Shown piece after piece: positions 35,661 to 47,103 of a stretch of 64,000 nucleotides of DNA (its first letter is position 1; each line of letters begins with the position of its first letter). The stretch spans positions 124,001 to 188,000 of the forward strand of contig QZCP01000590.1 of NCBI GenBank assembly GCA_003956705.1, given 5' to 3'. Below the pieces are notes generated by a model. The model was not told the DNA's origin. It worked only from the letters and a program-made list of their open reading frames with translations, and did not search any database. Position numbers and translations under genes: made by a program. The stretch is from Brevipalpus yothersi (taxonomy: Eukaryota > Arthropoda > Arachnida > Trombidiformes > Tenuipalpidae).

Positions 35661-37644
35661 ATGGCCAAGAGAAAACGTTCGTCTTCCAGCTCCAGTGATG
35701 ATGGAGAAGAGGATTGGCGTGAAAGTTCCCGAGGTAAGTGAAGCTATTTAAAGCTCTATCTCTGAATACATGTGTATATTGTATAGCTTCTTTTGTCTAT
35801 GTAAACAAATATTTTATATTGCTTCTAGGTAAAAGCAAGGCCAAAGCTAAACCCAAGAAACCCATCAAAGAAGAGGAAAGGGAAGAAGGTGAAGTGGAAG
35901 ATGAAGAGGATGATGATGATTTGGGAGAATTCAATGATGGATATGATGATGATTATATTGGTGATGAGGAGGATAAAATTCGATTGTCAAAGATGACTGA
36001 GAAAGAAAGAGAAATGGAACTCTTCCAGCGGGCAGAAAAGAGAGAAGTATTGAAGACCAGATTTGAGATTGAAAAGAAATTGAGATTAGCTAAGAAAAGA
36101 GAGATTCAACAAAGTGAAACAAAAATACGAAGCAATGAGCGTAGAAGGACAATCGAAGAAAAGCGCAAGGTTAAAAATGCTATCAAAGGTCTCAAAGGTA
36201 AGATAATGATATTTATTTTGATTTGAACCGCTACTGATGGCTTTTTTGTGTAGAACAACGTGAAAAGAGAAAACAAAAGCAACATTCACGGCTCAGAGCC
36301 ACCGATATATACTCATCAACTTCATCAGAAGACGAAGATGACCCAAAGAAGGGAAGAAAACGATCTTCATCTTCTTCATCCTCTTCATCATCATCAAGTG
36401 ATGACAGTGGTGATGAACGAGGTCGCAAAGATCATGATGATGACGATGGTGATGGAGCCGGCAGTGATGATGAAGAAAAGCAGAAAGAGGAATACATTTT
36501 CAATCTGGAAGATCTGAATGCTATTAGAATAAGTCGCCACAGGATGAGCCAATGGTGCCATGCACCATTTTTCAAGGACACTGTGATTGGATGTTATGCA
36601 AGGATCTTCATCGGAATGCGTAAGAAACCTCCAACTGGTGAATCTTCAGCTGTGTATAGAGCTTGCCAAATTGTAAATGTTGCCGAGGGCGCAAAGACTT
36701 ATCAACTAGAAGACACTCGTACCAATAAGGTCATAACCGTAAAGCATGGTGCAGATTCTCGCCAATTTCGTCTGGAAGTCTGCTCAAATTCTCCACTGAT
36801 TGATAAAGAGTTTGAAGAATTGAAAGCTCGTTGTGATCGAGATAACGTTGAACTTCCTGACAAAGAGCATGTTGATCGGAAAAAAGCTGATCTTGAGCAT
36901 GCAAAGAATTACAACTACAAAGACAGTGATATTGAAGCGATAGTGAGAGAGAAGGAAAAGTACAAACAAACTCCTGTGAACTTTGCAGTGAAAAAGACTG
37001 AACTTTTAAAACAAAAAGAAATGGCCGAGCAGCAAAACAATATTCAAGAGGCGGAGCGTATTAGCCAAGAAATCGAAGAATTAGAGACTAAAGCCAAAGA
37101 ACTCGATCTTAAGAGGACCCAAAATATATCGGCAATCAGTTATATTAATGAGAGAAATCGCATGAGAAACATGAATGATCCTGAAAGAGCCATCATGGAA
37201 GCTAGAGAAAAAGAAAAAGAAGCTAGCGATGATCCTTTCAGAAGACGAAAATGTGCGCCCATGTTGGTCCATAAGTTCCACAAAACAACTCCAGGTCAAG
37301 TAAAGAAGGAAGAGCCCGGTGGAGATTCCCAAAATACTGATGTCTTAGATGGTACTCCTAAAATTCTTCCCAAACCCAAATCTGAGTTTGAAGAATCTGC
37401 TGGAGGATCTTCTCCCAAACAGCATGATCCTCTCAATAATGACCTGTTTTCAGCCCACAACTTCGACATACAGATTGACTTCGATATTGGACCAGGTCTG
37501 AGTATGAACACATCCAATTCATTCGCCACCTCAGGCTACTCTCCTCAATTCCAGTCTCTTAACACTTCAATGTCCAAACCATCAACAACAAATCGACGAT
37601 CATTGAACTTAGAAGAGTATAAAAAGAAGAAAGGTCTCATTTGA
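35661..37644 (+). CDS. RTF1: RNA polymerase-associated protein RTF1 (Paf1 complex)
   Basis: Three exons: 35661-35733, 35829-36197 and 36254-37644, giving 610 aa (human about 710). RTF1 belongs to or associates with the Paf1 complex, travels with elongating RNA polymerase II and promotes H2B ubiquitination. The N-terminal third is acidic and basic low complexity (MAKRKRSSSSSSDDGEEDW, GEVEDEEDDDDLGEFNDGYD). The histone-modification region follows (KMTEKEREMELFQRAEKREV, LKTRFEIEKKLR). The Plus3 domain is near residues 240-355 (NLEDLNAIRISRHRMSQWCH, FFKDTVIGCYARIFIGM, YRACQIVNVAEGAKTYQLED, TRTNKVITVKHG, FRLEVCSN). A coiled-coil region follows (KKTELLKQKEMAEQQNNIQE, AISYINERNRMRNMNDPERA). The C-terminal part near KPKSEFEESAGG to the end (LNLEEYKKKKGLI) matches family tails. 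Splice phases fit. Confidence 0.94.
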
Positions 37645-39272
37645 AGAGAGTTGAGATTAATCTGTAAATTTATTCTAACGACCCCTTCTTCAAGTACTTC
37701 CTCATGAATTCCAATCGGAAAACAATCATCATGTTTAATAAAGCACATCACTTAAAATCATGGATTGTGGCTGGTTTGAGCAATTTTCAAACTGGTCACA
37801 ACTGATTGTGAGGATAATATTCTTAATTTATTCATAACAATGTTTCAAATTCTCGTCTGTTTTGGCTAGTGTAATCCTCGACAGATTATTTGAGATTGGA
37901 CAAACTGGCCAACGAAGTAGCTCTCATATTCTCAATAAAATTGGTTTTGTTTTGTCATCTCAATCAATGAGACTCACCAGCTTTTCCTGTTCTAAGGATG
38001 CTCATTGTGCTACTACCAAATCTTCATCGTCATCAGTTGATCGACCATGGAATGTGTCACTAACTGGCTTCTAGTCCTCTATTGTAGAGAATTGATACGC
38101 ATCAATTAGAGGCCGTTTGGATGGGGCCAAGAGAAGCTTTAATTGATAAAAGAGTATCAAATAACTTGAACCTTTTGTTGCAAGTAGTATTCCAAATAAT
38201 CCTCTGGTTGAAGGAAACTCCAAGAATTTGGAAATTTTTACATGTCCAGTTTGGCCCAGATTTTGGCGGCAATCGCCTAGGATGAGATATCGATCCAGTT
38301 TGCTATCGATATCTTCGTAATCTCTCGATTAACAACAAATCAGTATTCAGTGAATACTATTCACCCACCGAAATGATGTTCATTTAATGCGGTGGATATT
38401 CTTCAACTGATGCTGGTTTATACACGCAATTTGCTGATCGATCTACTCGTTCGATCGAGCAATTCTCTATGTCATCTGAAATCTGCTGGAGCTATCTATC
38501 CTAGTTGAGTGTCCATTCAGTACTGTGTGAGTATTCTGTTTGTTTTTTGAAATCTTCAATCTCAATATCGACAGATCATGTTCCTCATTTCTCTCTAGAG
38601 AATCGAGGGAAATGTTTTTAAGCTGTCGTATACAAAAGCAATGTATTTCACTCTGGATGATCGAAATTTTTGATCTATTCTAGATTTTGCTATATTCAAC
38701 AGATTTTTCGATAAAAATCACATTCTTTTCTATCTTACATGCAGGTACTCATTCCATTCGGCAACGAGAACGAGGAAAGTTTGTTTTGATCAGCTCTTAA
38801 TGATGATGCAATCTCTCTTCCTCTTCCTCTCATGAACATGGGGGAACCTACGGAATCCATGGGATGGTTTATGATGGCATTTCGAAAGTTCCAAAAAAAA
38901 GAATATTTTCGATAACAGAATCGATGACGCCACAAGGTGGCACAGCAAGCATTGGAAGCATGTTTTAATTTGATTTTTTTTGGTTGCCTGAATCAAGCAG
39001 CTTGATGATTGGGTTGACGTCCTGAGGCCTCAAAAGAATCAGAATTGCCTTATTGACACGAGTAGCTTGCCAAATCCACTTGGAAAGTGAGTCCCAAATT
39101 ATTCATGTTTTTTTTATTGAATTCTCATTAGTGGAGTTTCTACTTTTGCCATCCTTTTCTCTCTAACCCAGTAGGCCGAGATTGGTTGACCGAGAAGCTG
39201 GACTAACTGGTACAAGATTACAAGATTACTCCTTTATTGGCATTCGTTTTATTTATTGGCCAGCTGGTAATC
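37645..39272. other. Intergenic region between RTF1 and MsrB
   Basis: About 1.6 kb. I checked both strands and found no recognised gene; short open frames look incidental. The MsrB promoter or a non-coding first exon is probably at the right-hand end. Confidence 0.5.
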
Positions 39273-39710
39273 ATGGGTGATGACAAGAGTGGTGGTGGTG
39301 GTGGTGAAGATCCGCCGTTCAAAGTGAATAAGGAAGAATTGAAAGCTCGTCTCACACCTCTTCAGTACAGTGTGACACAAGAGAAAGACACTGAAATGCC
39401 ATTCTCTGGCGAATATCTTAAATTGAAAGACAATGGAATGTTTTCCTGCCTCGTGTGTGGAGTGGAATTATTTTCATCCAAAACCAAATATGAATCTGGG
39501 TGTGGCTGGCCTGCATTTTTTGATGTGATCGACAAAAGTAAAGTTCGTCTCATACAAGATAAATCACATGGCATGAATCGTACTGAAGTTCAGTGTGCAA
39601 GCTGCCATGCACATCTTGGACATGTGTTCGATGATGGACCCAAGCCGACGGGTGTTCGTTATTGCATAAATTCAGCTGCAATTAGATTTACCAAGCTTAT
39701 ACCTAAATAA
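39273..39710 (+). CDS. MsrB: Peptide-methionine (R)-S-oxide reductase
   Basis: Single visible exon of 145 aa. The enzyme reduces methionine-R-sulfoxide in proteins. Seen: two zinc-binding CxxC pairs (CLVCG near residue 66 and CASCH near 111), the substrate pocket GCGWPAFFDVI, GHVFDDGPKPTGVRYCINSA with the catalytic Cys in RYCIN, and the ending IRFTKLIPK. The ATG at 39273 gives MGDDKSGGGGGEDPPFKVNK, a cytosolic-looking start. The same frame stays open a little upstream (non-ATG) with a hydrophobic stretch AFVLFIGQLVI, so an upstream exon adding a targeting sequence cannot be excluded. The active residue is Cys, not selenocysteine. Confidence 0.92.
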   Translation: MGDDKSGGGGGEDPPFKVNKEELKARLTPLQYSVTQEKDTEMPFSGEYLKLKDNGMFSCLVCGVELFSSKTKYESGCGWPAFFDVIDKSKVRLIQDKSHGMNRTEVQCASCHAHLGHVFDDGPKPTGVRYCINSAAIRFTKLIPK

Positions 39711-40324
39711 TCATTAGAGAATCATATTGAATATTATTCAGATCATTGATCTTCCTCCTGATAGTGGAGTTCTAGCTCCACATTCACGATAATATAAGGA
39801 GAGAGAAAGCTAGATTGAACACGATTTTATGCTCGTACCAGCACCACTGATTATCTAATCATTGATGAAAGACTCTCTCTCTCTCGAACTATGATAGTGG
39901 TTAGGAGGTTGGGAAAAAAAGGATAAAAAAAGGAGGATCTGATTGACTAAATCAACAAGCTTTAATCGACATTGATTCGATAATGAGAATAGTAATTGGT
40001 ACAATAAAATTTGAAAAATATTAAAACAAATTATAATCTTCTCTGAATCATCTCTTTGCAAAATATTCATGTATTCATAATCATTTCTTTTGAATATTTT
40101 TCTTTTCTCGATAAAATTTTTTTTCTTATAAGTTGGCTTAGAGCCTTATCGAGAATAGAAATTTTTTACGCATCACATTAACGTTTGATTCATGCAAACG
40201 AGACTCGAGATTGCATTATGAGCTGATTTCATATGCATTCCAATGAGGTTACGAAATAGACTCTTTTATGTATTTCGTGCAACAACAAATTTGAAATGTG
40301 TATATGATTTTTTTTGATAAAAAT
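39711..40324. other. Convergent intergenic region between MsrB and the zinc-finger gene
   Basis: About 610 bases, AT-rich; probably the two 3' untranslated regions. Nothing else recognised. Confidence 0.5.
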
Positions 40325-41359
40325 CTAAAGGAAAGGTGAGTTAGCATTCAAAATTTCGGACAAAAATTTGGAATCAGGACTGATAACAGGTCCGTTGGGA
40401 TCTTGCTTCGAATAGCGTTCATTGATGATCAATTTCTTTAGTGGCTGATCAAATGCCAGTTTTCTTACACTACTCTCCGACTGTCTACCATTTTTAATGG
40501 AATCATTAAACTCGTTATCACCCTGATCATCGAGTATAGCGTCCTCATCGACTTCATATTCCGCATCAGCTTCATCGTCATCATTGTCGTTATCATCGAT
40601 TTCATCCTGTTCGATGCTCTCTTCATGAACAGCTAGAGCCGGTGAAGATTCATTTCTATCCTTACTTAATCCGGTTAACCGATGGCAGCCGGTACACTTA
40701 CATCTCGCTTTCATCACCACAACGTTGGCCTTACCATCGACCGATAAGGGCAAAGCACAGCCACACTCACTATTATTGCCTCTATCTTCTTTCTTCTTCA
40801 CAGATCGATCTGATCGATCAACTACACACTCGGCCACAAACTCATCATTGAGATCATCATCACGGTTTATCACATCATGAGATTTGTTCCCATCCATGGA
40901 CAAATTTTTTCCACAACTGTATCGGCCTGCTGAGCCATCATGATCTTTAGCACTTTTACCATGATTATGAGCAATTTTGTTCATGGTAGATCGAGAATCA
41001 TATCTAGCAGTGGTACCACATGGAGGGGTAAAATTTTTTCCTCTATTCATGGACACATTATTGATACCAGTACCATTATTATCATTATTACCACGAGAAG
41101 ATGATATAGTCAAACATAAGGGTTCACAAGGCGATGAGGACAAGGGAATCATGCACCATGACTCTTGACTTGTGATATCACTTCGATCATCATCTTCATC
41201 ATCGTCTTCTTCATCCTCGTTGTGGGCGATAGCGTTACGGGCACCGTTCTGCTTACTTTCGTTACCACCCCTTGAGCCAGGGTTACGATTGCTGTTGATG
41301 TGTTCTCTTGTTGTTTTTTGATTTCTAGCTGCTCAAGAAACAAAAGAGTTTGGTAAAAG

Positions 41360-41393
<34 letters not shown>

Positions 41394-42224
41394 TAATTAT
41401 TCGTCTGATTGTCTTAAAGATAAACTTAATCCAGCGAGTCCGTTCATAGCACGTCAGTGATCTTTTTTTCTCTCCTTCTTCTTTTTCTTCTTCATTTTGT
41501 TTTTCTTCTTCTTCTTTTTCTTAATAAGAACCTTCTCTTGGACGCTCACGAAAAAAATGTAGGAGCCGATAGAGTTTGAGAGTGAGTTAAAATCAGATCA
41601 AATTCATTTCATGACCAAGACAAGAATTAGATCGCTTATCAAAGTCGTTATTTTTCTCAGCCTTACGCCTAAATCGTACTAATTTGTCCACTTTATTCCA
41701 CCTAATAATGCTATAATATCACGCCTCATCGATCGAATGAAAAATTTAATTTCAATCAATCGAAAAGTTTGACACTCTAAATTCAATTCTGCCTTTCGAG
41801 ATCGAACTGCAGTATAAAAGCTTACCATATGCATTCCTTTGGTTAGATGTTGTTGAATGGATTCGGGATGATCCAGACGATAACATACTTTCTTTCATAA
41901 GATCTCGTGAAGTAGTCAAAGTAATAGTCTCACTTTTAGGCTTTCGCTTACGCTGGGGAAAAGGAAGTGGAGGTGGTGACAAATTTGCCGGTGTATCACA
42001 GCCATTTGATTCCATATTAGTGTCCATCATGTTGGACATTGGTGGTGAAGATGTCTCACCGGAGTGATCAAATTTGGGTGCATAGTGTTTATCGATAACC
42101 AATCTGGTCCCTGAATCTAGGATGAATTTTTCCAAGCATATTTTAAGCCAGCATGCTTTGCATCGGCTGACGGACACTCCTCGAGGCTCTTGTTCACCCG
42201 AAGGTTTACCAATTGTACAGTGAC
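40325..42224 (-). CDS. Nuclear-receptor-like zinc-finger protein, 3' part (first finger missing)
   Basis: Two minus-strand exons seen: 42224-41826 and 41328-40325, joined in phase 1 (intron GTAAGC..GAGCAG). The first exon starts GHCTIGKPSGEQ and continues VSVSRCKACWLKICLEKFIL. C-x2-C-x4-C with CKACWLKICLE matches the end of the second zinc finger of nuclear receptors (C-x2-C-x4-C, CxACRLxKCL). The loop before it is 18 residues instead of 9. The rest is about 430 residues of low complexity: a nuclear-localisation-like PQRKRKPKSE, acidic runs (EDEEDDDEDDDRSD; DEIDDNDNDDDEADAEYEVD), a Cys cluster (SECGCALPL...ARCKCTGC) and a distinct C terminus (LKKLIINERYSKQDPNGPVI). No ligand-binding domain is visible. 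Receptors without one (knirps-like, NR0A) are the nearest idea, but the match is partial. The exon carrying the first finger should lie above 42224; I did not find it, and an assembly gap is there. Confidence 0.5.
41361..41393. repeat. (GA)n run in the intron of the zinc-finger gene
   Basis: GA repeat; CT on the sense strand of the gene, about 35 bases before the acceptor of the last exon. Confidence 0.85.
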
Positions 42225-42458
42225 CTACAGATGGATGATGATATTGAAAGAGAGGGAAGAGAAGGATGAGTGAGAGAGAGGGGTATCGGAGGCAGGATGA
42301 TGATGATGATGGTTTGGTCATGATGATGATGGCGAGAGAGAAGAGTGAAAAGAAAATAAGAAGAGAAAAAGAACGAAATTAGCTGATTGCAAGTACAAAG
42401 TAATGCTATATACGCGGCTGAAAATGCCGGCTGGAGAGAGAGAGCCAATCGAATAGAT

Positions 42459-42529
<71 letters not shown>

Positions 42530-42700
42530 ATAGAGATGCAGTTTGAGTGAGAGAGAGAGAAAAAGTGAGTACCGTTATGGGTCTCACGGCAGAATATATA
42601 AGATATCGAGATGATGAACCTCAATTTTTCGATTGAGAAATGAGTGTGAGACATAAATGAAGGATAATGTGTGTGTGCAAGAAGAGTAGGGAAAGGGAAT

Positions 42701-42703
<3 letters not shown>

Positions 42704-42779
<76 letters not shown>

Positions 42780-42954
42780 NNNNNNNNNNNNNNNNNNNNN
42801 NNNNNNNNNNNNNNNNNNNNNNNNNNNNNNNNNNNNNNNNNNNNNNNNNNNNNNNNNNNNNNNNNNNNNNNNNNNNNNNNNNNNNNNNNNNNNNNNNNNN
42901 NNNNNNNNNNNNNNNNNNNNNNNNNNNNNNNNNNNNNNNNNNNNNNNNNNNNNN

Positions 42955-43000
<46 letters not shown>
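42704..43000. repeat. (GA)n microsatellite interrupted by the gap
   Basis: GA dinucleotides directly flank the N run on both sides in the same orientation. This suggests one very long microsatellite that could not be assembled, or an unresolved insertion within it. Confidence 0.85.
42780..42954. other. Assembly gap (175 N)
   Basis: A run of 175 N; open frames running through it are meaningless. Confidence 1.
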
Positions 43001-43003
<3 letters not shown>

Positions 43004-44146
43004 AGTGGTTAAAAGTGGGAAAAAATTCAAAGGGGCACTCATTCAAACTTTTAAGAGGTCACTTCGTTTTCGTCTTCTTCTTGATTCGCTTTTCTCTCGA
43101 GTCACTCGTTCTCTGAAGCCTGACTTGAGAGAATCGAATGCATGTGCTGGATGATGATGGTAAAGAAGAAAGAAAGAAAGAAAGAAAAGAAAGAGAAAGA
43201 GAGAAAGAACGAAGCAAGAAGAAGAAGAAGAAGAAAAGAAGACTGGAGAGAAAACAAGTTCGGGGCGAACTGAAGAACGGCATTTTCTGGCCAAGCGGCC
43301 CAGACGAGAGGCTGAGATGATTAGCATGATTACTTTGACGAGGATAAATTAGAATATCGAGACTTTAGAGGATACTTTCTTCAGGGTAATCGTGGAAGAT
43401 AATCAAACTCGCGCAATGAGAGAGCGAAAGATATCATCAGATCAAAGTGATAGTAGGAAGTGTGTAAGTAAGCGAGAGGGAAAGAGGACTGAGAATGTGT
43501 ATGTATGCCAGGCCGGAGGAATCAGGTGTATGTGTGTGTGTGTGTTCGTAAGATAGAGACCACCAAATATCTAACCAAATCAATCGAAGAGCGGGCCCGA
43601 TTATTCAGATCCCGATTCATTTCATTTCTAAAAATTGAAGGTGGTCTTGGCTTCAATTGATATTGAAAATGGCTGCCGGTTGGTGAACATCAAGTCCATT
43701 GGTCGAGATTAAAGGCAATTAGAGCGAGAAAAGGAATGCAAACAGCCTGATCAGGATTGGGGAGAGAGAGAGAGAGAAAAGGAATCAAGAGGACCAAGAT
43801 GTGGTAGAAACGAATGGTAACGTGGAACGGCCAACAGATGGAATGGTGACAAAATCGAATGCTGAGAGCCACATTCTCATCACAGCCTGCCGGACATTAA
43901 GGTATACAGCTCGTGGCCTCGCTTGCCTGTTTTTCTGGATAGTAAGTAAGAAAGATGCTGGAAGATTTTCAAGTGATGCTGGGAAGTTTGCCACCAGTTG
44001 CTTCGTGAATGTGGAATCAGCCTTCATGTAAAGGAGAGAGAAAGAGAGAGGTAGACGCCCCATAGAGATGCGGAAAAAGGAAGTTATATACATGTGGAAA
44101 AAGGTGTTCCTGGTATTTCCCTTACATAGATTCAGATTAAGCGGAT

Positions 44147-44195
<49 letters not shown>

Positions 44196-45079
44196 GACAA
44201 GAAATGAAATTTATTGTCGAGAGAGTCTCTTGGAAACGTATCAACTTGAAAAACTGGTCGATGATGGTCAATCATAAAGATCGCTCGTTTGGATGAAAAG
44301 ATATCTCTCCATCTCTAACCGTAAAAAAATTATAATATCGAAGAGAATAAGAAAAAGTTATTCTTTCGCATTTCGTTACTTTAAATTCGTCCATGTTCCT
44401 GCTATCGATTAAGAACTTTGGCTTGGAAGAAAAAGGAAGAATCGAGTCTTCCAAATCAGCAGGTATCAGTTATACACAGAAATTCAGAATTCATGCATTG
44501 TATTTTTTTAAGACCAGATTTTTTCAGGAGATAGTGCAATTTAAATTTGAATGAGTATCTGGTATAAATGGGATACCATTTGTATCTATACCAAGAGAAC
44601 AGCACCCAATCGCCATTCCTCGAGAAATCATTCCCTGATAACTAACAGTAAATTTTCCACCGCGTATATTAAATCAATAATTAATAAATAAAGGAACTCA
44701 ATGAAATATATAGCCGCATCAACACGCAAAGTCCCTCGACGAATACAGTCCATTGCACTCTCACTTATGATAAGCCCACGTTTCTCTACCTCTTTTCTAA
44801 TCAGATGAGGACCACTTTTGCTCTAAAAAATACTTTATCAGACCCATAAACTCATCGCTGATTTTTTTAGCACCCATCATGAACAATTAATTGAAACTCA
44901 TATCAAATTAATCTTTGAGCTTTTGTTTACTTCTTCTCATTGGTCATTGTCTTCGCGCTCGATTGTGACGCGCTCTAATCAAGATCAATTTTCCGGAATA
45001 TCTTTCAGCTCCTACCTGTAGAAGTATCAACTGAGTTTCGATTGGATTCTCCTGAGCAAAATTTCAATCATGACTAAAT

Positions 45080-45600
45080 TCGATCCTATGTGTTTTGGTG
45101 CAATTTTTCTCTTACTAGCATCTCTCTGCTTTTTGAGTATCACTAACGGAATGTTTCTTCCTCTCTAGATGAAAATTTTAGTTCGACTGCAAATTCTATC
45201 ACCATGTACCATATATTTGCGCCTTTAAGTCCTTCCTTCCATAGCACTACAACCTTAATCTTAGCTTCTACTGTGGTGTCTTGAAAGTGCAAATATACGG
45301 TATATGTACACAATATGCAATACATGTATATGCTGCCTGGATGGTTGAGATGGCGAGCAATTGAAGAGTAATAACTCACAAAAGAGTGGCCATATTGAAG
45401 CCAACTTGGCGAGATAGGCTGTCACTGGTATGAGGCTGATAGGAGTGACCAAAACGACGATAACGCTTGGAATATACAATTCTGGAATATGATGACCACT
45501 CAATCGTTCAAGTTCAAAAGAGCCTCAATGGCAGGGAAACGAACCCTAATGAAGAGATGATATTGGAAAGCACACATTATTGAGAAATTTGAGCATTATG
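45080..45600 (-). pseudogene. Degenerate membrane-protein exons, unit A
   Basis: Minus-strand frames read GSFELERLSGHHIPELYIPS, then VYLAKLAS-like AYLAKLASIWPLFCELLLFN, and further down TTVEAKIKVVVLWKEGLKGA, NIWYMVIEFAVELKFSSREE. The equivalent of unit C's FSCFQGTF has a TGA here, and the pieces lie in different frames. Hydrophobic stretches suggest a multi-pass membrane protein such as a chemoreceptor, but I cannot name the family. Three decayed copies at the same place in the three units support an ancestral gene. Confidence 0.4.
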
Positions 45601-46757
45601 GCAACAATTTCTGGTGATGATTATAAAATTAGAGAAATCAAGAAATTCCCAGCTCATAAGTCCTAGAACAATCTTCGATCCACGTTCTCTCAACCATATA
45701 TCTTGCTGGGTAGAGATTCGAGGTCATCTGCCTCTCTTTATTAAGCTAAAGTACACTCAAACCATGTCAAAACGATGAAGGTCAATTCTACTCATTTATA
45801 AAAGCTAGCAATACTCATATTGATCAAGATATTAGGTGGAAGAAGAAAGAAGTATTAATACAAAATTATCATGGGTATCAGAACCATAGAATTCTGCAAG
45901 AACAAATCAATAAATGAAAGAAGCTTTCTAGAGATTCAGTCCACCGTCTGCAGCCATGATTCCGTTTATATGATTCTTCTGAGAGACCAAGAAATGTTCC
46001 AAAAAGTTTTGTTGCTATTTTGAGGAGCATATAAAATAACAATCTAGATTTTAGTGATGTAATCTAGTTCGTGTGCACTCTTATAGACGATGTTTGTCGC
46101 ATCAGCAAACATATAGAATTCATGATAAATAAGGGCTGCTGAGTTGATGAGGTGTTAGGACTGACTAGATGGAACTAGAATCACTATACGCTGACGAGAA
46201 GAATGGTTCATAGTGGAATGAGAATCCGAATTCAGAGCCTCAATGGCTAGCTGCTCTTGATTGCTTCTTTCGGGTAACTAACATGTATTTCGTTCCTTCA
46301 TTTGGAAGTTGAAGAATAAATGATAAAAATTCATTGGGTTCTCGCTAGCTATGTCAAGACATGGAGAGTGGTGACTTAAAATTCATGGTTAGTTTTCAAA
46401 GCCTTTGTTTCATCTTATTAACATGCTTCAGGCTAGATAGACTGTCATTCATATTAAAAATATTGTGACCTCATAAGCAGATTTTAACATTCTCATTTTG
46501 TTTGAAGAGAATGAAAGTTGAGGAATTCTTTTTCTGAATTGGATTTCCAATTTGTAGAAAAACTTTCGAGAATCAAAAATCGAATTAAGTTACGTGCTGG
46601 TGGAGGAGGAGTGTATGCCTGATTTTCAAGATGACGTTGTATGGAGAGAGAGAGAGAGAGAACACTGTTATCTTGAGTATTGAGTAATCAATCCTTGACG
46701 TGTTACCTGGATATTTTCATTTTTGTGTTGAAAATTTGGCCACGGAAATATTAAACA

Positions 46758-47103
46758 ATGCAATACAAGCTACCAATCTTCTTTAGTACCATTTTGTTTC
46801 TGTTTGGTGAGTATAAGAATGAATGTTCACTTTTACTAAGCATGAACGGAGTGAAAAATTCATTTTCTTTTCCTAGGAATATACCCATCCCACGCAGTCA
46901 GATATAATCATCATGTGAAACAACAAATTAATAATCTGACATTGTGTAAAGAAAATTCTCCTTCAAGGAAATGGAATCCAGTCGATCAAATGGTTTTGCA
47001 AGCTATCATAATTGTTTACTATATGGGCCCATTCGAGGGTGATAATATTGTACTTCGTGACCTGGATCAACTCATAGTGAAATACTGTGGCAAGAAATTT
47101 TAG
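46758..47103 (+). CDS. Small secreted protein, unknown family, copy A
   Basis: Two exons, 46758-46806 and 46877-47103, giving 91 aa. Exon 1 encodes a signal peptide (MQYKLPIFFSTILFLFG) that continues into exon 2 (IYPSHA), with likely cleavage after SHA. The mature part of about 68 residues has two Cys: one in LCKENSPSRKWNPVDQMVLQ and one in the ending KYCGKKF. Intron of 70 bases with GTGAGT..CCTAG in phase 1. The paralogue at 50454 shares the start, the splice sites, the K-E-N-S / K-W-N / V-L-Q-x-I-I core and the K-Y-C end. I do not recognise the family. Size, secretion and duplication would fit an effector, antimicrobial or hemolymph peptide, but that is only inference. Confidence 0.7.

Larger units (their letters stand above)
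42225..44148. other. GA-rich intergenic/intronic DNA around an assembly gap
   Basis: Contains GA runs at about 42480-42525, 42704-42779 and 42955-43000, a GAAA/AAGA-rich stretch at 43165-43240, a short TG run near 43530, and the N gap. A locally GC-richer stretch at 43790-44040 is open in more than one frame on both strands, but nothing recognisable is encoded. May include the large intron or 5' region of the minus-strand zinc-finger gene. Confidence 0.5.

Noticed and set aside
42584..43046. Frames running through the N gap
   Set aside because: Translated N and GA/CT repeat; not coding.
43785..44093. Overlapping 102-residue minus and 76-residue plus frames
   Set aside because: Locally less AT-rich DNA is open in several frames on both strands; no recognisable motif or splice support to choose between them.
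45067..45168. Short plus-strand frame MTKFDPMCFGAIFLLLAS in unit A
   Set aside because: Hydrophobic start but stops after 33 codons and is not kept in frame in unit B.
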